In this document: piece by piece, positions 1 to 13,200 of the stretch
Numbering within the stretch: position 1 is the first letter of the stretch
How the letters are laid out: the number at the start of each line of letters is the position of its first letter
From: an uncultured Rhodospirillaceae bacterium
GTDB taxonomy: Bacteria > Pseudomonadota > Alphaproteobacteria > Rhodospirillales > Rhodospirillaceae
Direction: 5' to 3'
Assembly (NCBI GenBank): GCA_943787205.1
Contig: CALSLN010000009.1
Span: 62,001 to 126,000, forward strand
DNA: 64,000 nt
Program-made: the position numbers and the translations under genes
The notes under the pieces: generated by a model
Told to the model about the DNA's origin: nothing
The model's database searches: none
What the model saw: the letters and a program-made list of their open reading frames with translations, nothing else

Positions 1-131
1 ACCTGCTCGAAATTAATACACAGCCTGGATTAACTCCGACCTCTCTAGTGCCGGAGCAAGCCGCCCATATCGGCATGAGCTTCCCAGACCTTGTGTCGTG
101 GATGGTGGAGAACGCTCAATGCGACGCGTAA
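1..131 (+). CDS. ddl: D-alanine--D-alanine ligase, C-terminal end (partial)
   Basis: The frame starting at base 3 is open from the window edge to the TAA at 129-131 and encodes the last 42 residues of a Ddl ligase. It contains the family's C-terminal signature: [20 protein letters not shown], then a Gly-Met-Ser-Phe helix (the usual form is EvNtlPGmT...S..P..A...G.sf). The Asn in EINTQPG is a Mg-binding position in the ATP-grasp fold. Ddl makes the D-Ala-D-Ala dipeptide for peptidoglycan, and its place directly before ftsQ is the usual alphaproteobacterial dcw order. The stop codon overlaps the proposed ftsQ start by 13 bases. The rest of the gene lies outside the window. Confidence 0.88.
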   Translation, partial: LLEINTQPGLTPTSLVPEQAAHIGMSFPDLVSWMVENAQCDA

Positions 132-967
132 ACCCATGGCTCATTAATGCGTCTGCTGGCCTTGCATTGGTTGCAGGCGGCCTGTGGTTAGCTCCCCAAT
201 TTTTGGACGCCAATGGATGGTCGTTTTTTCCCGAACAAACAGCAGAATCACTGTCAGCGGTGGGCCTTAGCGTTGAAGAGGTTCTTGTCCACGGGCGCCA
301 AAAAACAGTGTCCGCTGACATTCTTGACGCCTTAGGCGCTGTCCGCGGCACGCCTATTCTTGATGTTGATATTCCAGGCGCAAAGATCCGCATCGGGGCT
401 TTGCCATGGGTCCGTTCTGCCGAAATCGTACGGCACCTTCCGAACAGCTTGCACATCACGTTGGATGAGTACGAAGCCTTTGCACTCTGGCAGCATGACG
501 AGACATACACACTGATCGATCGTGATGGCACGTCAATTTTAGATGTCGCGGCGACCTCAACAGAAATGCCCGTTGTCGTTGGCGCAGATGCGCCTGCGCA
601 TACTCAGGCCTTGTTTGCTGTCCTGGAAGAGCAACCCGAGCTGCGGCAGCGCGTAAAAGCTGCCGTGCGGTTTGGCGGTCGACGCTGGAACGTCGTGCTC
701 GACAACATGGAAACTGGAATCACAGTCAAGTTGCCAGAATCAAATATTGCTCTCGCTTGGAACGGATTGGCCGCTCTTGACGCTAAAAATAAAATTCTAA
801 GCCGAGCGATTTCAGAGATCGACATGCGAATTGCGGGCCGTCTGGTCGTCCAACTCAAGGATGGCTACGCCCCTATTCCTCAACAGAGCCGTTACAGCCC
901 GAATGCGCGGGACGTCAGCACAGATGCCCCGGTAGCGCGTAACAAGGAGTTATCCAAAGGTGTCTAA
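119..967 (+). CDS. ftsQ: Cell division protein FtsQ
   Basis: This is the bitopic inner-membrane divisome protein that links early (FtsZ/FtsA) and late (FtsW/FtsI) division proteins. The 282-residue product has a very short cytoplasmic tail, one membrane segment (about residues 9-28), a POTRA domain (about 45-118, from the [10 protein letters not shown] strand to the [19 protein letters not shown] segment) and the periplasmic beta domain. I chose the ATG at 119 because GGTGGAG lies about 10 bases upstream and the gene overlaps the end of ddl. An in-frame ATG at 98 would add seven residues but has no visible ribosome site. The 3' end overlaps ftsA by 8 bases, so translation is probably coupled. 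Confidence 0.92.
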   Translation: MRRVNPWLINASAGLALVAGGLWLAPQFLDANGWSFFPEQTAESLSAVGLSVEEVLVHGRQKTVSADILDALGAVRGTPILDVDIPGAKIRIGALPWVRSAEIVRHLPNSLHITLDEYEAFALWQHDETYTLIDRDGTSILDVAATSTEMPVVVGADAPAHTQALFAVLEEQPELRQRVKAAVRFGGRRWNVVLDNMETGITVKLPESNIALAWNGLAALDAKNKILSRAISEIDMRIAGRLVVQLKDGYAPIPQQSRYSPNARDVSTDAPVARNKELSKGV

Positions 968-2210
968 AGGTACCGCCCGCAACAGCGTAATAGCCGCCCT
1001 GGATGTCGGCACTACAAAAGTCTGTTGTTTTATTGCAACCACGGATGAGCGCAGCCAACTGCAAATCGCAGGCGTTGGCCATCACCGGGCTAACGGTATG
1101 CGCAACGGCCAAGTCGTTAACATGGATGCCGTGGAAGCTTCGGTCCGGGCCGCCGTCGATGCGGCTGAGCAAATGGCCAATCAGCGTATCGATAGCGTAT
1201 TCGTAAACGTAACCTGTGGTAGCCCACGTTCTTCTCAAGTCGAAGTCGAACTTGCAGTATCAGGACATGAAATTCGCGATGCGGACGTCAGGCGCATCAT
1301 GGAGCACGCCGGTGGGCATTTTGACGCTGGCGACCGCGATCTTATTCATTGCATTCCAACTGGCTACTCTATCGATGGATCAAACGGCATTATTGATCCG
1401 CGCGGAATGTATGGTGAGCGCCTAGGCGTAAACATTCATCTGGTTACTGCTGCTCTCGGTCAAAGCCGCAACCTCTCGACCGTAATTGAACACTGCCATC
1501 TCGACATTGAAGACAAAGTCGTATCTGCCTATGCATCGGGCTTAGCCTGTCTCGTCGAAGATGAAAAAGAACTCGGCGTAACCGTAATCGATATGGGTGG
1601 CGGCACGACCTCTGTCGCTGTCTTCCAGGAAGGACACATCGAATTTGTTGAATCTGTGCCCATCGGCGGTAATCACGTCACCAGTGATATCGCAAAGGGC
1701 CTGTCAACGCCGGTCTCTAAAGCTGAACGATTAAAAACCGTATACGGCAGCGTCGTACAAACACCGTCTGATACGCGGGAGCTTCTCAAAGTTCCGTTGG
1801 TCGGTGAAGACGACGAAAACAGTGCCAATGAAGTTCCCAAATCAATGCTGGTTCAGATCATCCAGCCACGCCTCGAAGAGACCTTTGAGCTCGTACGGGG
1901 CATGCTCGATGCCAGCGGCTACAGCCAGATTGCTGGGCGGCGAGTGGTCATCACTGGCGGCGCAAGCCAGCTTGAAGGTGTCCGCGATCTCGCCGAACTC
2001 GTGCTCGACAAACAGGTTCGTCTCGGCCGACCAAAAATGATCAAAGGTTTGCCGGAGTCCGTTTCGGGCCCGGCGTTCGCAACGACGGCAGGCTTACTCC
2101 GCTATGCCGTCAACGAACACGTAATGCTTCCCGATATAGCCGCAATGGAATCCGTAGCCAAAGGGCGTGGCTTCGGTCGTATCGGGCAGTGGTTAAAGGA
2201 GAATTTCTAA
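960..2210 (+). CDS. ftsA: Cell division protein FtsA
   Basis: This actin-like ATPase tethers FtsZ to the membrane. The 416-residue product starts with the phosphate-1 loop [14 protein letters not shown] (about 12-26), has the phosphate-2 motif [13 protein letters not shown] near residue 207 and the adenosine motif [13 protein letters not shown] near 330. It ends in an amphipathic helix ([12 protein letters not shown]) that fits the membrane-targeting sequence. The start is GTG at 960, preceded by AAGGAG and overlapping the ftsQ stop. The length and the 1C subdomain between the two phosphate loops are normal. The TAA stop shares its last base with the ATG of a small reading frame that leads into ftsZ. 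Confidence 0.96.
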   Translation: MSKGTARNSVIAALDVGTTKVCCFIATTDERSQLQIAGVGHHRANGMRNGQVVNMDAVEASVRAAVDAAEQMANQRIDSVFVNVTCGSPRSSQVEVELAVSGHEIRDADVRRIMEHAGGHFDAGDRDLIHCIPTGYSIDGSNGIIDPRGMYGERLGVNIHLVTAALGQSRNLSTVIEHCHLDIEDKVVSAYASGLACLVEDEKELGVTVIDMGGGTTSVAVFQEGHIEFVESVPIGGNHVTSDIAKGLSTPVSKAERLKTVYGSVVQTPSDTRELLKVPLVGEDDENSANEVPKSMLVQIIQPRLEETFELVRGMLDASGYSQIAGRRVVITGGASQLEGVRDLAELVLDKQVRLGRPKMIKGLPESVSGPAFATTAGLLRYAVNEHVMLPDIAAMESVAKGRGFGRIGQWLKENF

Positions 2211-2341
2211 TGAGGAGAGGACGCAAAACCAGGGAGAACGAATTAGCGACGGGCCCACCGCCGACACCTGGAACAAGATCGGGAACACCGACACAGAACG
2301 TCCATTCGAGCTTAAGAACAGAAACCTGGAGGAAGGTATGA
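2210..2341 (+). CDS. Small ORF bridging ftsA and ftsZ (43 codons, unknown)
   Basis: The ATG at 2210-2212 overlaps the ftsA TAA by one base, and the TGA at 2339-2341 overlaps the ftsZ ATG (2338-2340). A good Shine-Dalgarno sequence, AAAGGAG (2195-2201), lies 8 bases before the ATG. The predicted peptide begins [12 protein letters not shown], is basic and rich in Pro, Thr and Arg, and has no membrane segment or motif I recognise. The exact fit between both neighbours suggests either a small protein or a translated leader that keeps ribosomes moving into ftsZ. It could be chance, since a 127-base gap with no in-frame stop is not rare. The ftsZ start also has its own GGAGGAAGG site. Confidence 0.35.
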   Translation: MRRGRKTRENELATGPPPTPGTRSGTPTQNVHSSLRTETWRKV

Positions 2342-4110
2342 CTTTAAATATTAGTGTCCCACAAACAGGAGCGGAACCGCTCCTGAGACCAAAAATAACG
2401 GTGGTCGGCGTCGGAGGCGGCGGCGGCAACGCAGTTAACAACATGATTGAGAGCGCGCTAGACGGCGTTGAGTTCGTCGTTGCCAATACAGATGCGCAAT
2501 CTTTGTCCTTATCACGCGCTGACCGGCGCATTCAGCTAGGCCCAGACACGACGGCTGGTCTTGGAGCCGGCGCACGCCCAGATATTGGACGGCACGCCGC
2601 AGAAGATTGCATCGAACAGATCGGTCAGTACTTAGAGGGTTCTAACATGGCCTTCGTTACCGCCGGTATGGGCGGTGGCACAGGCACAGGTGCAGCCCCC
2701 GTGGTTGCGCGTGTTGCCCGTGAACTTGGCATACTGACGGTTGGCGTTGTGACCAAGCCGTTCCAGTTCGAAGGTGTCCACCGCATGCGCATTGCAGAGG
2801 CGGGCATTGAAGAGCTGGCACAGTCTGTCGATACACTCATCATCATTCCGAACCAAAACTTGTTTCGGGTTGCCAACGAGAAGACGACATTTTCCGACGC
2901 ATTCAAGATGGCGGATGATGTTCTCTACTCTGGCGTTCGAAGCGTTACCGATTTGATGATGATGCCAGGCCTCATCAACCTTGATTTTGCCGATGTCCAA
3001 ACCGTGATGATGGAAATGGGCCGAGCCATGATGGGAACGGGTGAAGCTGAGGGTGAGAAGCGCGCTATCGAGGCCGCTGAGGCAGCTATCGCCAATCCGT
3101 TGCTGGAAGACACATCCATGCGCGGTGCCAAAGGGGTGTTGATCAACATCACTGGCGGATCAGACGTCACATTGTTTGAGGTTGATGAAGCAGCCAACCG
3201 CATTCGTGACGAAGTCGAAACCGAAGCCCACATTATCTTTGGGTCTTGTTTCGATGAAAGCCTAGAGGGACGCATTCGCGTATCCGTCGTTGCCACAGGC
3301 ATCGAAGCCGCCGCTGGTCAAATGCCGAAGCCAATCTTGATTCGGGATGAAACCAAAGCGGTCGCCGAGAAGCCTTTGGAAATCAAGCCGGAGCAACCCA
3401 GCATTCGCCCAGCCGCTATGGCTAAGAATGTATTTGGCGCAGGTCCTGGTGAAACAGCTCCTGTTTCGGAACCAGGCGCTACACTTGCTCCCGCAAGTGC
3501 AACGACACAACCGCCCGCTGACGATCTTGACCTAGCCAACCGCGTGGCTCAGTCAGTCGCTGCACCAAGTGCACCGGCCGCACAAACGGACGAGATTGCC
3601 CAAGCCATGGCACATGCTCCTGCTGTAACGCCAAAGCCTCAACCGGCTGCTCGTCTGCCAGCAGACACCTTCATCCCGAAGGCGCCGGTCATGCCGAAAA
3701 CAATGCCAATTGCCGAGGCAGCTCCGGCGGCTGTGGCTCCATCTCCCGCTCCAGCCCCTGCTCCGGCAGCGCCTGTGGCGGCAGATAAGCCTGTCGTCTC
3801 TGGTGAAGCAGAATCAGCAAAGGCAGACGGAGGCAAACTCAGCTTGTTCAGCCGCTATCGCAGCCTCTCCAAGGGCAAAGCTGACGCAACGGCAGCGCCG
3901 GTCTCCGAGCCAACGGCTCAAGAGCCAGCACCAAAACCTGCCTTGGCAGCAACACCGCAGCTTACGGCTCAGCCAAAACCGCTGGCTAAGCCAATCGCTG
4001 CACCGCAGTCGAACGCGGCAATCTCCGTGAATCCGGCAGATCGTCCTCTGACATCTCATGATGAGGATGAACTCGAAATTCCGGCATTCCTGAGGAGACA
4101 AGCCAACTAG
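2338..4110 (+). CDS. ftsZ: Cell division protein FtsZ
   Basis: FtsZ is the tubulin-like GTPase that forms the division ring. The N-terminal 325 residues carry the standard motifs: the [13 protein letters not shown] loop, the tubulin signature GGGTGTG (about 111-117), NLDFADV as the T7 loop near 215, and the [22 protein letters not shown]-terminal strand region. A linker of about 250 residues rich in Ala, Pro and Lys follows. The protein ends with the conserved tail [14 protein letters not shown], which binds FtsA and other partners. At 590 residues it is much longer than the E. coli protein (383); long linkers are common in alphaproteobacteria. GGAGGAAGG precedes the ATG. Confidence 0.97.
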   Translation: MTLNISVPQTGAEPLLRPKITVVGVGGGGGNAVNNMIESALDGVEFVVANTDAQSLSLSRADRRIQLGPDTTAGLGAGARPDIGRHAAEDCIEQIGQYLEGSNMAFVTAGMGGGTGTGAAPVVARVARELGILTVGVVTKPFQFEGVHRMRIAEAGIEELAQSVDTLIIIPNQNLFRVANEKTTFSDAFKMADDVLYSGVRSVTDLMMMPGLINLDFADVQTVMMEMGRAMMGTGEAEGEKRAIEAAEAAIANPLLEDTSMRGAKGVLINITGGSDVTLFEVDEAANRIRDEVETEAHIIFGSCFDESLEGRIRVSVVATGIEAAAGQMPKPILIRDETKAVAEKPLEIKPEQPSIRPAAMAKNVFGAGPGETAPVSEPGATLAPASATTQPPADDLDLANRVAQSVAAPSAPAAQTDEIAQAMAHAPAVTPKPQPAARLPADTFIPKAPVMPKTMPIAEAAPAAVAPSPAPAPAPAAPVAADKPVVSGEAESAKADGGKLSLFSRYRSLSKGKADATAAPVSEPTAQEPAPKPALAATPQLTAQPKPLAKPIAAPQSNAAISVNPADRPLTSHDEDELEIPAFLRRQAN

Positions 4111-4174
4111 CGCTTGAAACACAGAGCCGTGGGGATGGTCCGCTGAGGGGGATGGGCCATCTTACGGGAGGGGG

Positions 4175-4208
4175 AAAGGCTCGCCATTAGGCGGGCCTTT
4201 TCTCTTTC
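4175..4208 (+). terminator. Rho-independent terminator after ftsZ
   Basis: An 11-bp stem with one G-T wobble is formed by AAAGGCTCGCC (4175-4185) and GGCGGGCCTTT (4190-4200) around the loop ATTA, followed by a T-rich tract (TTTTCTCTTT). It lies 65 bases after the ftsZ stop and separates the division genes from lpxC. Confidence 0.8.
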
Positions 4209-4445
4209 TACGGCATCCCTTCACGCCCCCATGCGTTAGTGCTGTTAAGGTTTGTAAATTATGGCCAAATAATGGCGTCTAAAACTGGGGATAAAGCCAG
4301 AAAGTTTTTACTTGTCAAAGTGTTACAATCTGCAACAATGATTGGGTTGCATGGGTAGTGCAGGGTTGGTAGCAACTGTTTCCGTGTCAGAACGGGCGCA
4401 GATGTGTGCCTCAATATTGTTTGTTAAAGATAGAACCGGTGATCT
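4209..4445 (+). promoter_or_regulatory. lpxC upstream region, probable promoter
   Basis: There is no gene in this stretch. It follows the ftsZ terminator, so lpxC needs its own promoter here. TACAAT (4324-4329) could be a -10 element, but no convincing -35 sits 17 bases before it. TTGTCA (4312-4317) is a possible -35 with only a weak -10 partner. The exact start site cannot be chosen by eye. Confidence 0.35.
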
Positions 4446-5453
4446 ATGGCCCATGACATCCGCGACCTTCGCACCCACAATGATGCTGATTCGGAATTAA
4501 CACACCAAGACCTACCGGCGGCTTCCAAATTTCAGCGGACCCTTAAAACATCCATAGGATGTAGCGGCATTGGCTTGCATTCGGGTGTCCGGGTCGCCAT
4601 GAAATTGCACCCTGCCCCAGTAAACAGCGGCATCGCATTCAAGCGTGTAGACCTCGTCGGCGGCGGTTCAGAAATACCCGCCCGCTGGGATCGCATCGCA
4701 GATAGCCGGATGTGCACAGTTCTAGCAGATGAAAGCGGCGTCAGTGTCGCGACAGTCGAGCATCTTATGTCCGCCTTTTATGGCATGAGCATCGATAATG
4801 CGCTGGTCGAACTCAATGGTCCTGAAGTGCCTGCCATGGACGGAAGCGCCGCTCCCTTTATTTTCCTGATGGAATGCGCTGGCGTTTCCGAGCAATCGGA
4901 ACCACGTAAACATCTTCGAATTCTCAAACCTGTTGTCCATAGCCATGGAAACAAGCAGGTCAGCCTGACACCAGCCGATCATGGCTTGAAACTTGAGTTT
5001 GACATTGATTTCGCAGCTCCTGCCGTCGGACAGCAATCTTGCCAGTTCGACATTGAGCGCGATCTGTTTAAATCAGAGATCAGTAAAGCTAGGACATTTG
5101 GCTTCCTCTCAGACGTCACAGCCTTGCGTGAAGCCGGTCTGGCCCGCGGTGGCAGCCTAGAAAATGCCATCGTCGTCGACGGCGACCGTGTTCTCAATGA
5201 AGATGGCCTGCGCCACTCTGACGAATTCGTGCGCCACAAGGTCTTAGACGCAATTGGCGACCTTTATCTCACCGGTCACCGCATTATCGGCCATTTCCAT
5301 GGCGTATGCTCCAGTCATGCAGATACGGCAAGTTTGCTCCGCCAAGTCTTCGCAGATGACAGCAACTGGGAGCTGGTTGAAGCCACAGACGAGGTGGAAA
5401 CAAGCGCTTGGGCTGTCTGGGACCGTCCACTGAAACAGGCAACAGCCGGGTAA
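4446..5453 (+). CDS. lpxC: UDP-3-O-acyl-N-acetylglucosamine deacetylase
   Basis: LpxC is the zinc enzyme for the committed step of lipid A synthesis, removing acetate from UDP-3-O-acyl-GlcNAc. The 335-residue product has the conserved metal sites: the His of VEHLMSA (about residue 105) and the His and Asp of HKVLDAIGD (about 263-271). The catalytic His lies in GHFHG (about 285). The EVPAMDGSAAPF loop is also typical. The N-terminus has about 28 extra residues before the conserved TLKTSIGCSGIGLHSG start of domain 1. Its place between ftsZ and bamD is usual for the class. Confidence 0.96.
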   Translation: MAHDIRDLRTHNDADSELTHQDLPAASKFQRTLKTSIGCSGIGLHSGVRVAMKLHPAPVNSGIAFKRVDLVGGGSEIPARWDRIADSRMCTVLADESGVSVATVEHLMSAFYGMSIDNALVELNGPEVPAMDGSAAPFIFLMECAGVSEQSEPRKHLRILKPVVHSHGNKQVSLTPADHGLKLEFDIDFAAPAVGQQSCQFDIERDLFKSEISKARTFGFLSDVTALREAGLARGGSLENAIVVDGDRVLNEDGLRHSDEFVRHKVLDAIGDLYLTGHRIIGHFHGVCSSHADTASLLRQVFADDSNWELVEATDEVETSAWAVWDRPLKQATAG

Positions 5454-5522
5454 TCACACCCTACTGACAGCCGAAATCGCGGTGGTATACTGCCGCCCCG
5501 CTCATGATTGAATTAGTCGGCT

Positions 5523-6356
5523 ATGTCTTTTGATACTTCAATATTTCGAACTCGTCTGGTTCTCGCGTTCAGCGCGATCCTGGCCCTCGGCGCGTGCTCG
5601 TCTGACGACGAACTCGAATACCGTGAACTTACGGTCTTCGAAATCTACAGCCAGGCCACCGAATACCTAGAAGACGGCCGCTATCGCGACGCCTCTCTGT
5701 ACTATGACGAAGTCGAGCGTCAGCACCCCTATTCAGTTTGGGCAACTAAATCGAAATTGATGGCTGCCTACTCGCACTACATGAACAATAAATACGACGA
5801 TGCCAACGCTTCGCTCGACCGGTTTATTCAGGTTCACCCGGGCAACCGAGACGTCGTCTACGCCTATTACCTGAAAGCACTTTGCTATTACGAGCAGATA
5901 TCCGACGTTCAACGCGATCAAGATATGACTCAGCAAGCCCTGTTCGCTTTGGAAGATGTCATCACGCGCTTTCCTGGCACCGCCTACTCACGAGATGCCC
6001 GCCTGAAAATTGACCTCACACGGGATCATCTTGCGGGAAAAGAAATGGCGGTCGGTCGATTCTACATCAATCGGCAGCACTACTTGGCCGCAATCAATCG
6101 ATTTAAGATTGTTGTTGAAGAGTACGGCAACACAACGCACGCACCTGAAGCGCTCTTTCGTCTGACTGAAGCCTACATTTCACTCGGACTGCCATCCGAA
6201 GCGAGGCGATCAGCGGCCGTCCTGGGATACAACTACCCCGGCAGCGATTGGTACCAAGACGCCTACGAGCTTGCCGGTGTTGACCGCAGTGTCCGGGACG
6301 AACGCCGCCAGGCTGCGCAGGCAGAAGACGACGAAGAGTCATGGTGGCGCTTCTAG
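5523..6356 (+). CDS. bamD: Outer membrane assembly lipoprotein BamD (ComL/YfiO family)
   Basis: BamD is a lipoprotein of the BAM complex, which folds beta-barrel proteins, such as the TonB receptors and porin in this window, into the outer membrane. The 277-residue product has a type II signal peptide with lipobox LGAC (Cys 25). TPR-like helical repeats follow: FEIYSQATEYLEDGRYRDASLYYDEVERQHPYS is the first and best conserved, and the SYSRDARLKIDL-type segment comes later. The C-terminus is acidic and ends in WWRF. It lies 15 bases before recN, and bamD-recN-ligA is a common alphaproteobacterial run. Confidence 0.94.
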   Translation: MSFDTSIFRTRLVLAFSAILALGACSSDDELEYRELTVFEIYSQATEYLEDGRYRDASLYYDEVERQHPYSVWATKSKLMAAYSHYMNNKYDDANASLDRFIQVHPGNRDVVYAYYLKALCYYEQISDVQRDQDMTQQALFALEDVITRFPGTAYSRDARLKIDLTRDHLAGKEMAVGRFYINRQHYLAAINRFKIVVEEYGNTTHAPEALFRLTEAYISLGLPSEARRSAAVLGYNYPGSDWYQDAYELAGVDRSVRDERRQAAQAEDDEESWWRF

Positions 6357-6371
6357 AAAGACGGCAGGACA

Positions 6372-10167
<3,796 letters not shown>

Positions 10168-10382
10168 GCCTCAAATCCAAACCCGTGTGTTTTCAAAGCG
10201 TTAGGTTTTCGCGCGTGATTTCGCGAGGAACGAGCCCATGCACCAAACCCTTTTGAAAATTTCCCGCGTCAGATCAACGCGTTGAAAAATTTACAAACGA
10301 CTATGGGTGAGAGCCCAGCGACATCGCCAACATTTCATTGAAGAAAATAGGGTCGGAAAGACGTCGTAGGAATGCCTCGGCC

Positions 10383-11276
10383 CTACACCCGGTATTCCGC
10401 AAACGTTGTCAGCAAGTGCTCGACGAATGCCCGGACTTTGCCGCTGAGATGCTGACTGTGAGGATAGACGGCGTAGACGCTGCGATCATACGCCTCGAAC
10501 TTACGCAGCACGCGCACGAGGCGACCGGACTCAAGGTCATCGATCACCGTGGAATACAAACATAGGCCGACACCCCGTCCGGCTTTGACAAGCGTTGCCG
10601 TCGCCCGCGCCGTGTTCACCCGCACCGTTGCAGGCACGGTGACGTGTGATGTTTGACCGTTGATCTGAAATTGCCACTGGCTGGTGGGGGTTACGCCAGT
10701 ATTGATGATGCAACGATGATCGAGCAAATCCTGCGGCGTATTAGGCTCACCATGCGCGGCGAGATACTCCGGCGACGCACAGATGTAATAGGGATAAGCC
10801 GCGATGCGCCGAGCGATGAGCGACGAATCCTGAAGGTCGCCAACACGGATGGCCATATCGAACCCCTCGGCCACGATATCGACCATGCGCTCATCTAGTT
10901 GCAGATCGACTGAGATTTCGGGGTAGCCCTCCAGGAATGATCCAATGGCTGGCACCAACATGTCTTCGCCAAAAGCGCGGGAGCCTGCAATGCGTAATTG
11001 TCCGCGCGGCTGACCATGTTGATCCGCAACTGAGTCTTCCAGCTCTTCGAAATCACTGAGGATGCGAGAACAGCGATCCCAATAGGCCCGACCAACCTCG
11101 GTGGGGCTGACGCTGCGGGTTGTCCGGTTGAGCAATTGAGCGCCCAGGCGAGTTTCCAGTTGGCGGACATACTTGCTGGCCAAGGCCGTCGATATGCCGA
11201 GACGACGCGCGGCCTCCGTAAAACTGCCCGTCTCAACCACCCGGGCGAAGGCTCTCATGCCGTCAATTGTATCCAT
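10383..11276 (-). CDS. LysR-family transcriptional regulator
   Basis: The 297-residue product has an N-terminal winged helix-turn-helix (MRAFARVVETGSFTEAARRL, then STALASKYVRQLETRLGAQL) and a C-terminal periplasmic-binding-like effector domain from about residue 90. The sequence resembles the large group of LysR regulators that control neighbouring, divergently transcribed genes. The gene diverges from a glutathione S-transferase gene; the 185-base gap contains a perfect 9+9 palindrome (11312-11333) that fits a LysR site. Its effector is unknown. The target is most likely the GST and the flavin-binding protein gene after it. Confidence 0.9.
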   Translation of the reverse strand: MDTIDGMRAFARVVETGSFTEAARRLGISTALASKYVRQLETRLGAQLLNRTTRSVSPTEVGRAYWDRCSRILSDFEELEDSVADQHGQPRGQLRIAGSRAFGEDMLVPAIGSFLEGYPEISVDLQLDERMVDIVAEGFDMAIRVGDLQDSSLIARRIAAYPYYICASPEYLAAHGEPNTPQDLLDHRCIINTGVTPTSQWQFQINGQTSHVTVPATVRVNTARATATLVKAGRGVGLCLYSTVIDDLESGRLVRVLRKFEAYDRSVYAVYPHSQHLSGKVRAFVEHLLTTFAEYRV

Positions 11277-11311
11277 ATGGCGCGCCTAAAGGCCTAAATC
11301 ATCTTATTTAT

Positions 11312-11333
11312 CAATACTATGTTGATAGTATTG
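11312..11333. promoter_or_regulatory. Perfect palindrome, candidate LysR operator
   Basis: CAATACTAT and ATAGTATTG form a perfect inverted repeat around GTTG, between the divergent LysR and GST genes. It contains the T-N11-A style core expected of LysR boxes. A possible promoter for the GST gene, TTGATA (11322-11327) and GATAAT (11347-11352) with a long 19-base spacer, overlaps its right arm, which suits a regulated start. The assignment is by position and symmetry only. Confidence 0.6.
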
Positions 11334-11461
11334 TCCAATAGAGCTGGATAATCAATGAAAAGGAACTGAGGTATCTCTTTCTCATAAGGTCGCAGATGAC
11401 CGGACCTGCCAGGCCAAAAGGCCCTGGCAGTCTCACAGACCCACAGAGAAGGATAAGTCTC

Positions 11462-12082
11462 ATGATTAAATTGTACCGCCGCCCCCTCTCAGGACACTCA
11501 CATCGCGTCGAGCTGTTCCTGTCCCTCATCGGCCAAGACCACGAGCTTATGGATGTGGACTTGCTCACCGGTGCGCAAAAGACTGACGCGTTCCTGGCTA
11601 TCAACCCGTTTGGCAAAGTCCCCGTGATTGCCGATAGCACGCAGGGAGCCGTCGTCTCGGATTCAAACGCCATTCTGGTTTACTTGGCACGGCGCTACGC
11701 CGAGAGAACGTGGTACCCCGACGACCCAGCGGTGCAGGCCGAAATTCAGAAATGGTTATCTGTCGCAGCGGGTGACATCAACAACGGGCCAGCTACGGCG
11801 CGGCTCATCACCGTGTTCAGCGCGGGCTACGATGCCGAGCAAGCCAAATCCATCGCCTACAGCTTGTTTGATGTGTTGGAAAAACATCTCACCGGCCGGG
11901 CCTGGTTAGCTGACGCCAACCCAACCATTGCTGACGTTTCTGGGTACTCCTATATCGCCCATGCGCCAGAAGGCGACGTGTCGCTAGAGCCCTACCCGTC
12001 CATTCGGGCTTGGTTGAACCGCATTGAATCCTTACCCGGCTTCGTCCCCATGCAAAAGACTGCCATCGCACTCGCTGCATAA
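11462..12082 (+). CDS. Glutathione S-transferase family protein
   Basis: The 206-residue product has the thioredoxin-like N-terminal half (MIKLYRRPLSGHSHRVELFL, then NPFGKVPVI with the cis-Pro and SDSNAILVYLARRY) and an all-helical C-terminal half with ADVSGYSYIAHAPEG. It probably conjugates glutathione to electrophiles, or is a dehalogenase- or isomerase-type relative; the substrate cannot be told. I chose the ATG at 11462 because GAGAAGGA lies just upstream and the thioredoxin fold starts right there. An upstream in-frame ATG at 11396 adds residues foreign to the family. It diverges from the LysR gene. Confidence 0.9.
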   Translation: MIKLYRRPLSGHSHRVELFLSLIGQDHELMDVDLLTGAQKTDAFLAINPFGKVPVIADSTQGAVVSDSNAILVYLARRYAERTWYPDDPAVQAEIQKWLSVAAGDINNGPATARLITVFSAGYDAEQAKSIAYSLFDVLEKHLTGRAWLADANPTIADVSGYSYIAHAPEGDVSLEPYPSIRAWLNRIESLPGFVPMQKTAIALAA

Positions 12083-12185
12083 CCCTGGGCTTAACGAAGC
12101 CGCCACCCAGCGCGGGCCTCTCGCTCTTCCCCTTGCCCCCGTTTGCAGGGACCCGCGTTGGGACTTTGGAAAAAAGGAAATACTC

Positions 12186-12782
12186 ATGGCCAGATTAATC
12201 AGTGACATTGCGTTTACGCCGACCGTAAAGACGGTGCAGGAGAAAAAAGGCTCCCGTGAAAACTACGCCAAGATGGAACAGAAAGGCGGCTGGTCCGATA
12301 CGGTGACCGACGACCTGGCGCAGTTTATCAGCGAGCGGGATTCCTTTTACCTCGGCACTGCCAGTGGCGATGGCCAACCCTACATTCAACATCGCGGCGG
12401 CAAGCCGGGTTTCCTCAAGGTCGTAGACGAACGCACGCTGGCCTTTGCTGATTTCAAGGGGAACCGGCAGTACCTGAGCACGGGCAACCTGCTGGACAAT
12501 GACAAGGCCTACATTTTCCTGATGGATTATCCCAACCGCCGGCGCATCAAAATCTGGGGCACTGCGAAGGTGGTAGACGATGACCCAGCTCTCATCGAGC
12601 AACTCACCGATACGGATTACAAAGGCAAACCAGAACAGGCGATTGTATTCACGATCACAGCATGGGACGTGAACTGCCCGCAGCATATCACGCGGCGCTA
12701 TACGGAGACCGAAGTCAGCGAGATCGTGGACCCGCTAAAGGAAAGGATTGCAGAACTAGAGGCACAGTTGGTCGCTAGCTAA
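12186..12782 (+). CDS. Pyridoxamine 5'-phosphate oxidase-like FMN-binding protein
   Basis: The 198-residue product has the split-barrel FMN-binding fold of the PNPOx-related family. Visible pieces are FYLGTASGDGQPYIQHRGGKPGFLKVVD, LAFADFKGNRQYLSTGNLLDNDKAYIFLMDYPNRRR and IKIWGTAKVV. It ends in a short coiled helix. Such proteins are small flavin reductases or oxidases of unknown substrate. The start at 12186 has AAGGA 8 bases upstream and the family fold follows soon after. It comes 103 bases after the GST gene on the same strand, so the two may be induced together. The 3' end overlaps the convergent membrane-protein gene by 8 bases. Confidence 0.88.
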   Translation: MARLISDIAFTPTVKTVQEKKGSRENYAKMEQKGGWSDTVTDDLAQFISERDSFYLGTASGDGQPYIQHRGGKPGFLKVVDERTLAFADFKGNRQYLSTGNLLDNDKAYIFLMDYPNRRRIKIWGTAKVVDDDPALIEQLTDTDYKGKPEQAIVFTITAWDVNCPQHITRRYTETEVSEIVDPLKERIAELEAQLVAS

Positions 12783-13200
12783 TCCAGCCTTTGCCCTCGG
12801 CATGCTTGGCGTACCAAAGAAACAACGCAGCGACGATGACCGGCATAAAGGCGATCACAATAAGTTCACCAATGCCGAAGTCCGCGTCGACACCCAGCGT
12901 ATGAACCGTTGCGACAATTACACCGACAAGGGAGGCGATAAACATATGGCTCGCGATGGCGTGTCTGGTCAGCAAGAGAAGACCACCAACCGTGCCGCCG
13001 AAGACTCCGATAGCAAAACCTGCGGTCGCCCATACTGGTCGGCCGGCGATAATAGCTTGTTCGACCTCGCGATAGGCATCCAGTGAATCGGCATACACCT
13101 GCACCAAGTAATTCACTGAGCCCAGTCCATTCCAAATGACAGCAATGGCGGCGATAACCCAGAAGCTCCAGTGCACACCTGACGTTGTTTTTTCACTCAT
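12775..13200 (-). CDS. Four-helix integral membrane protein, unknown function
   Basis: The 141-residue product has four hydrophobic segments: WSFWVIAAIAVIWNGLGSVNYL, VWATAGFAIGVFGGTVGGLLLL, HMFIASLVGVIVATVHTLG and IGELIVIAFMPVIVAALFLWYA. The first carries a conserved-looking WNGLGSVNYL with an amphipathic loop after it. I recognise the general type, small inner-membrane proteins of unknown role often found in alpha- and gammaproteobacteria, but no function. The ATG at 13200 follows GGGGGAAG; a GTG one codon upstream is the other choice. It converges on the flavin-binding protein gene. Confidence 0.75.
   Translation of the reverse strand: MSEKTTSGVHWSFWVIAAIAVIWNGLGSVNYLVQVYADSLDAYREVEQAIIAGRPVWATAGFAIGVFGGTVGGLLLLTRHAIASHMFIASLVGVIVATVHTLGVDADFGIGELIVIAFMPVIVAALFLWYAKHAEGKGWIS

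Noticed and set aside
10238..10285. A 15-codon ATG-to-TGA frame after ligA with a weak GAGGAACG upstream
   Set aside because: Too short to support, with no homology or matching structure to suggest a leader peptide.
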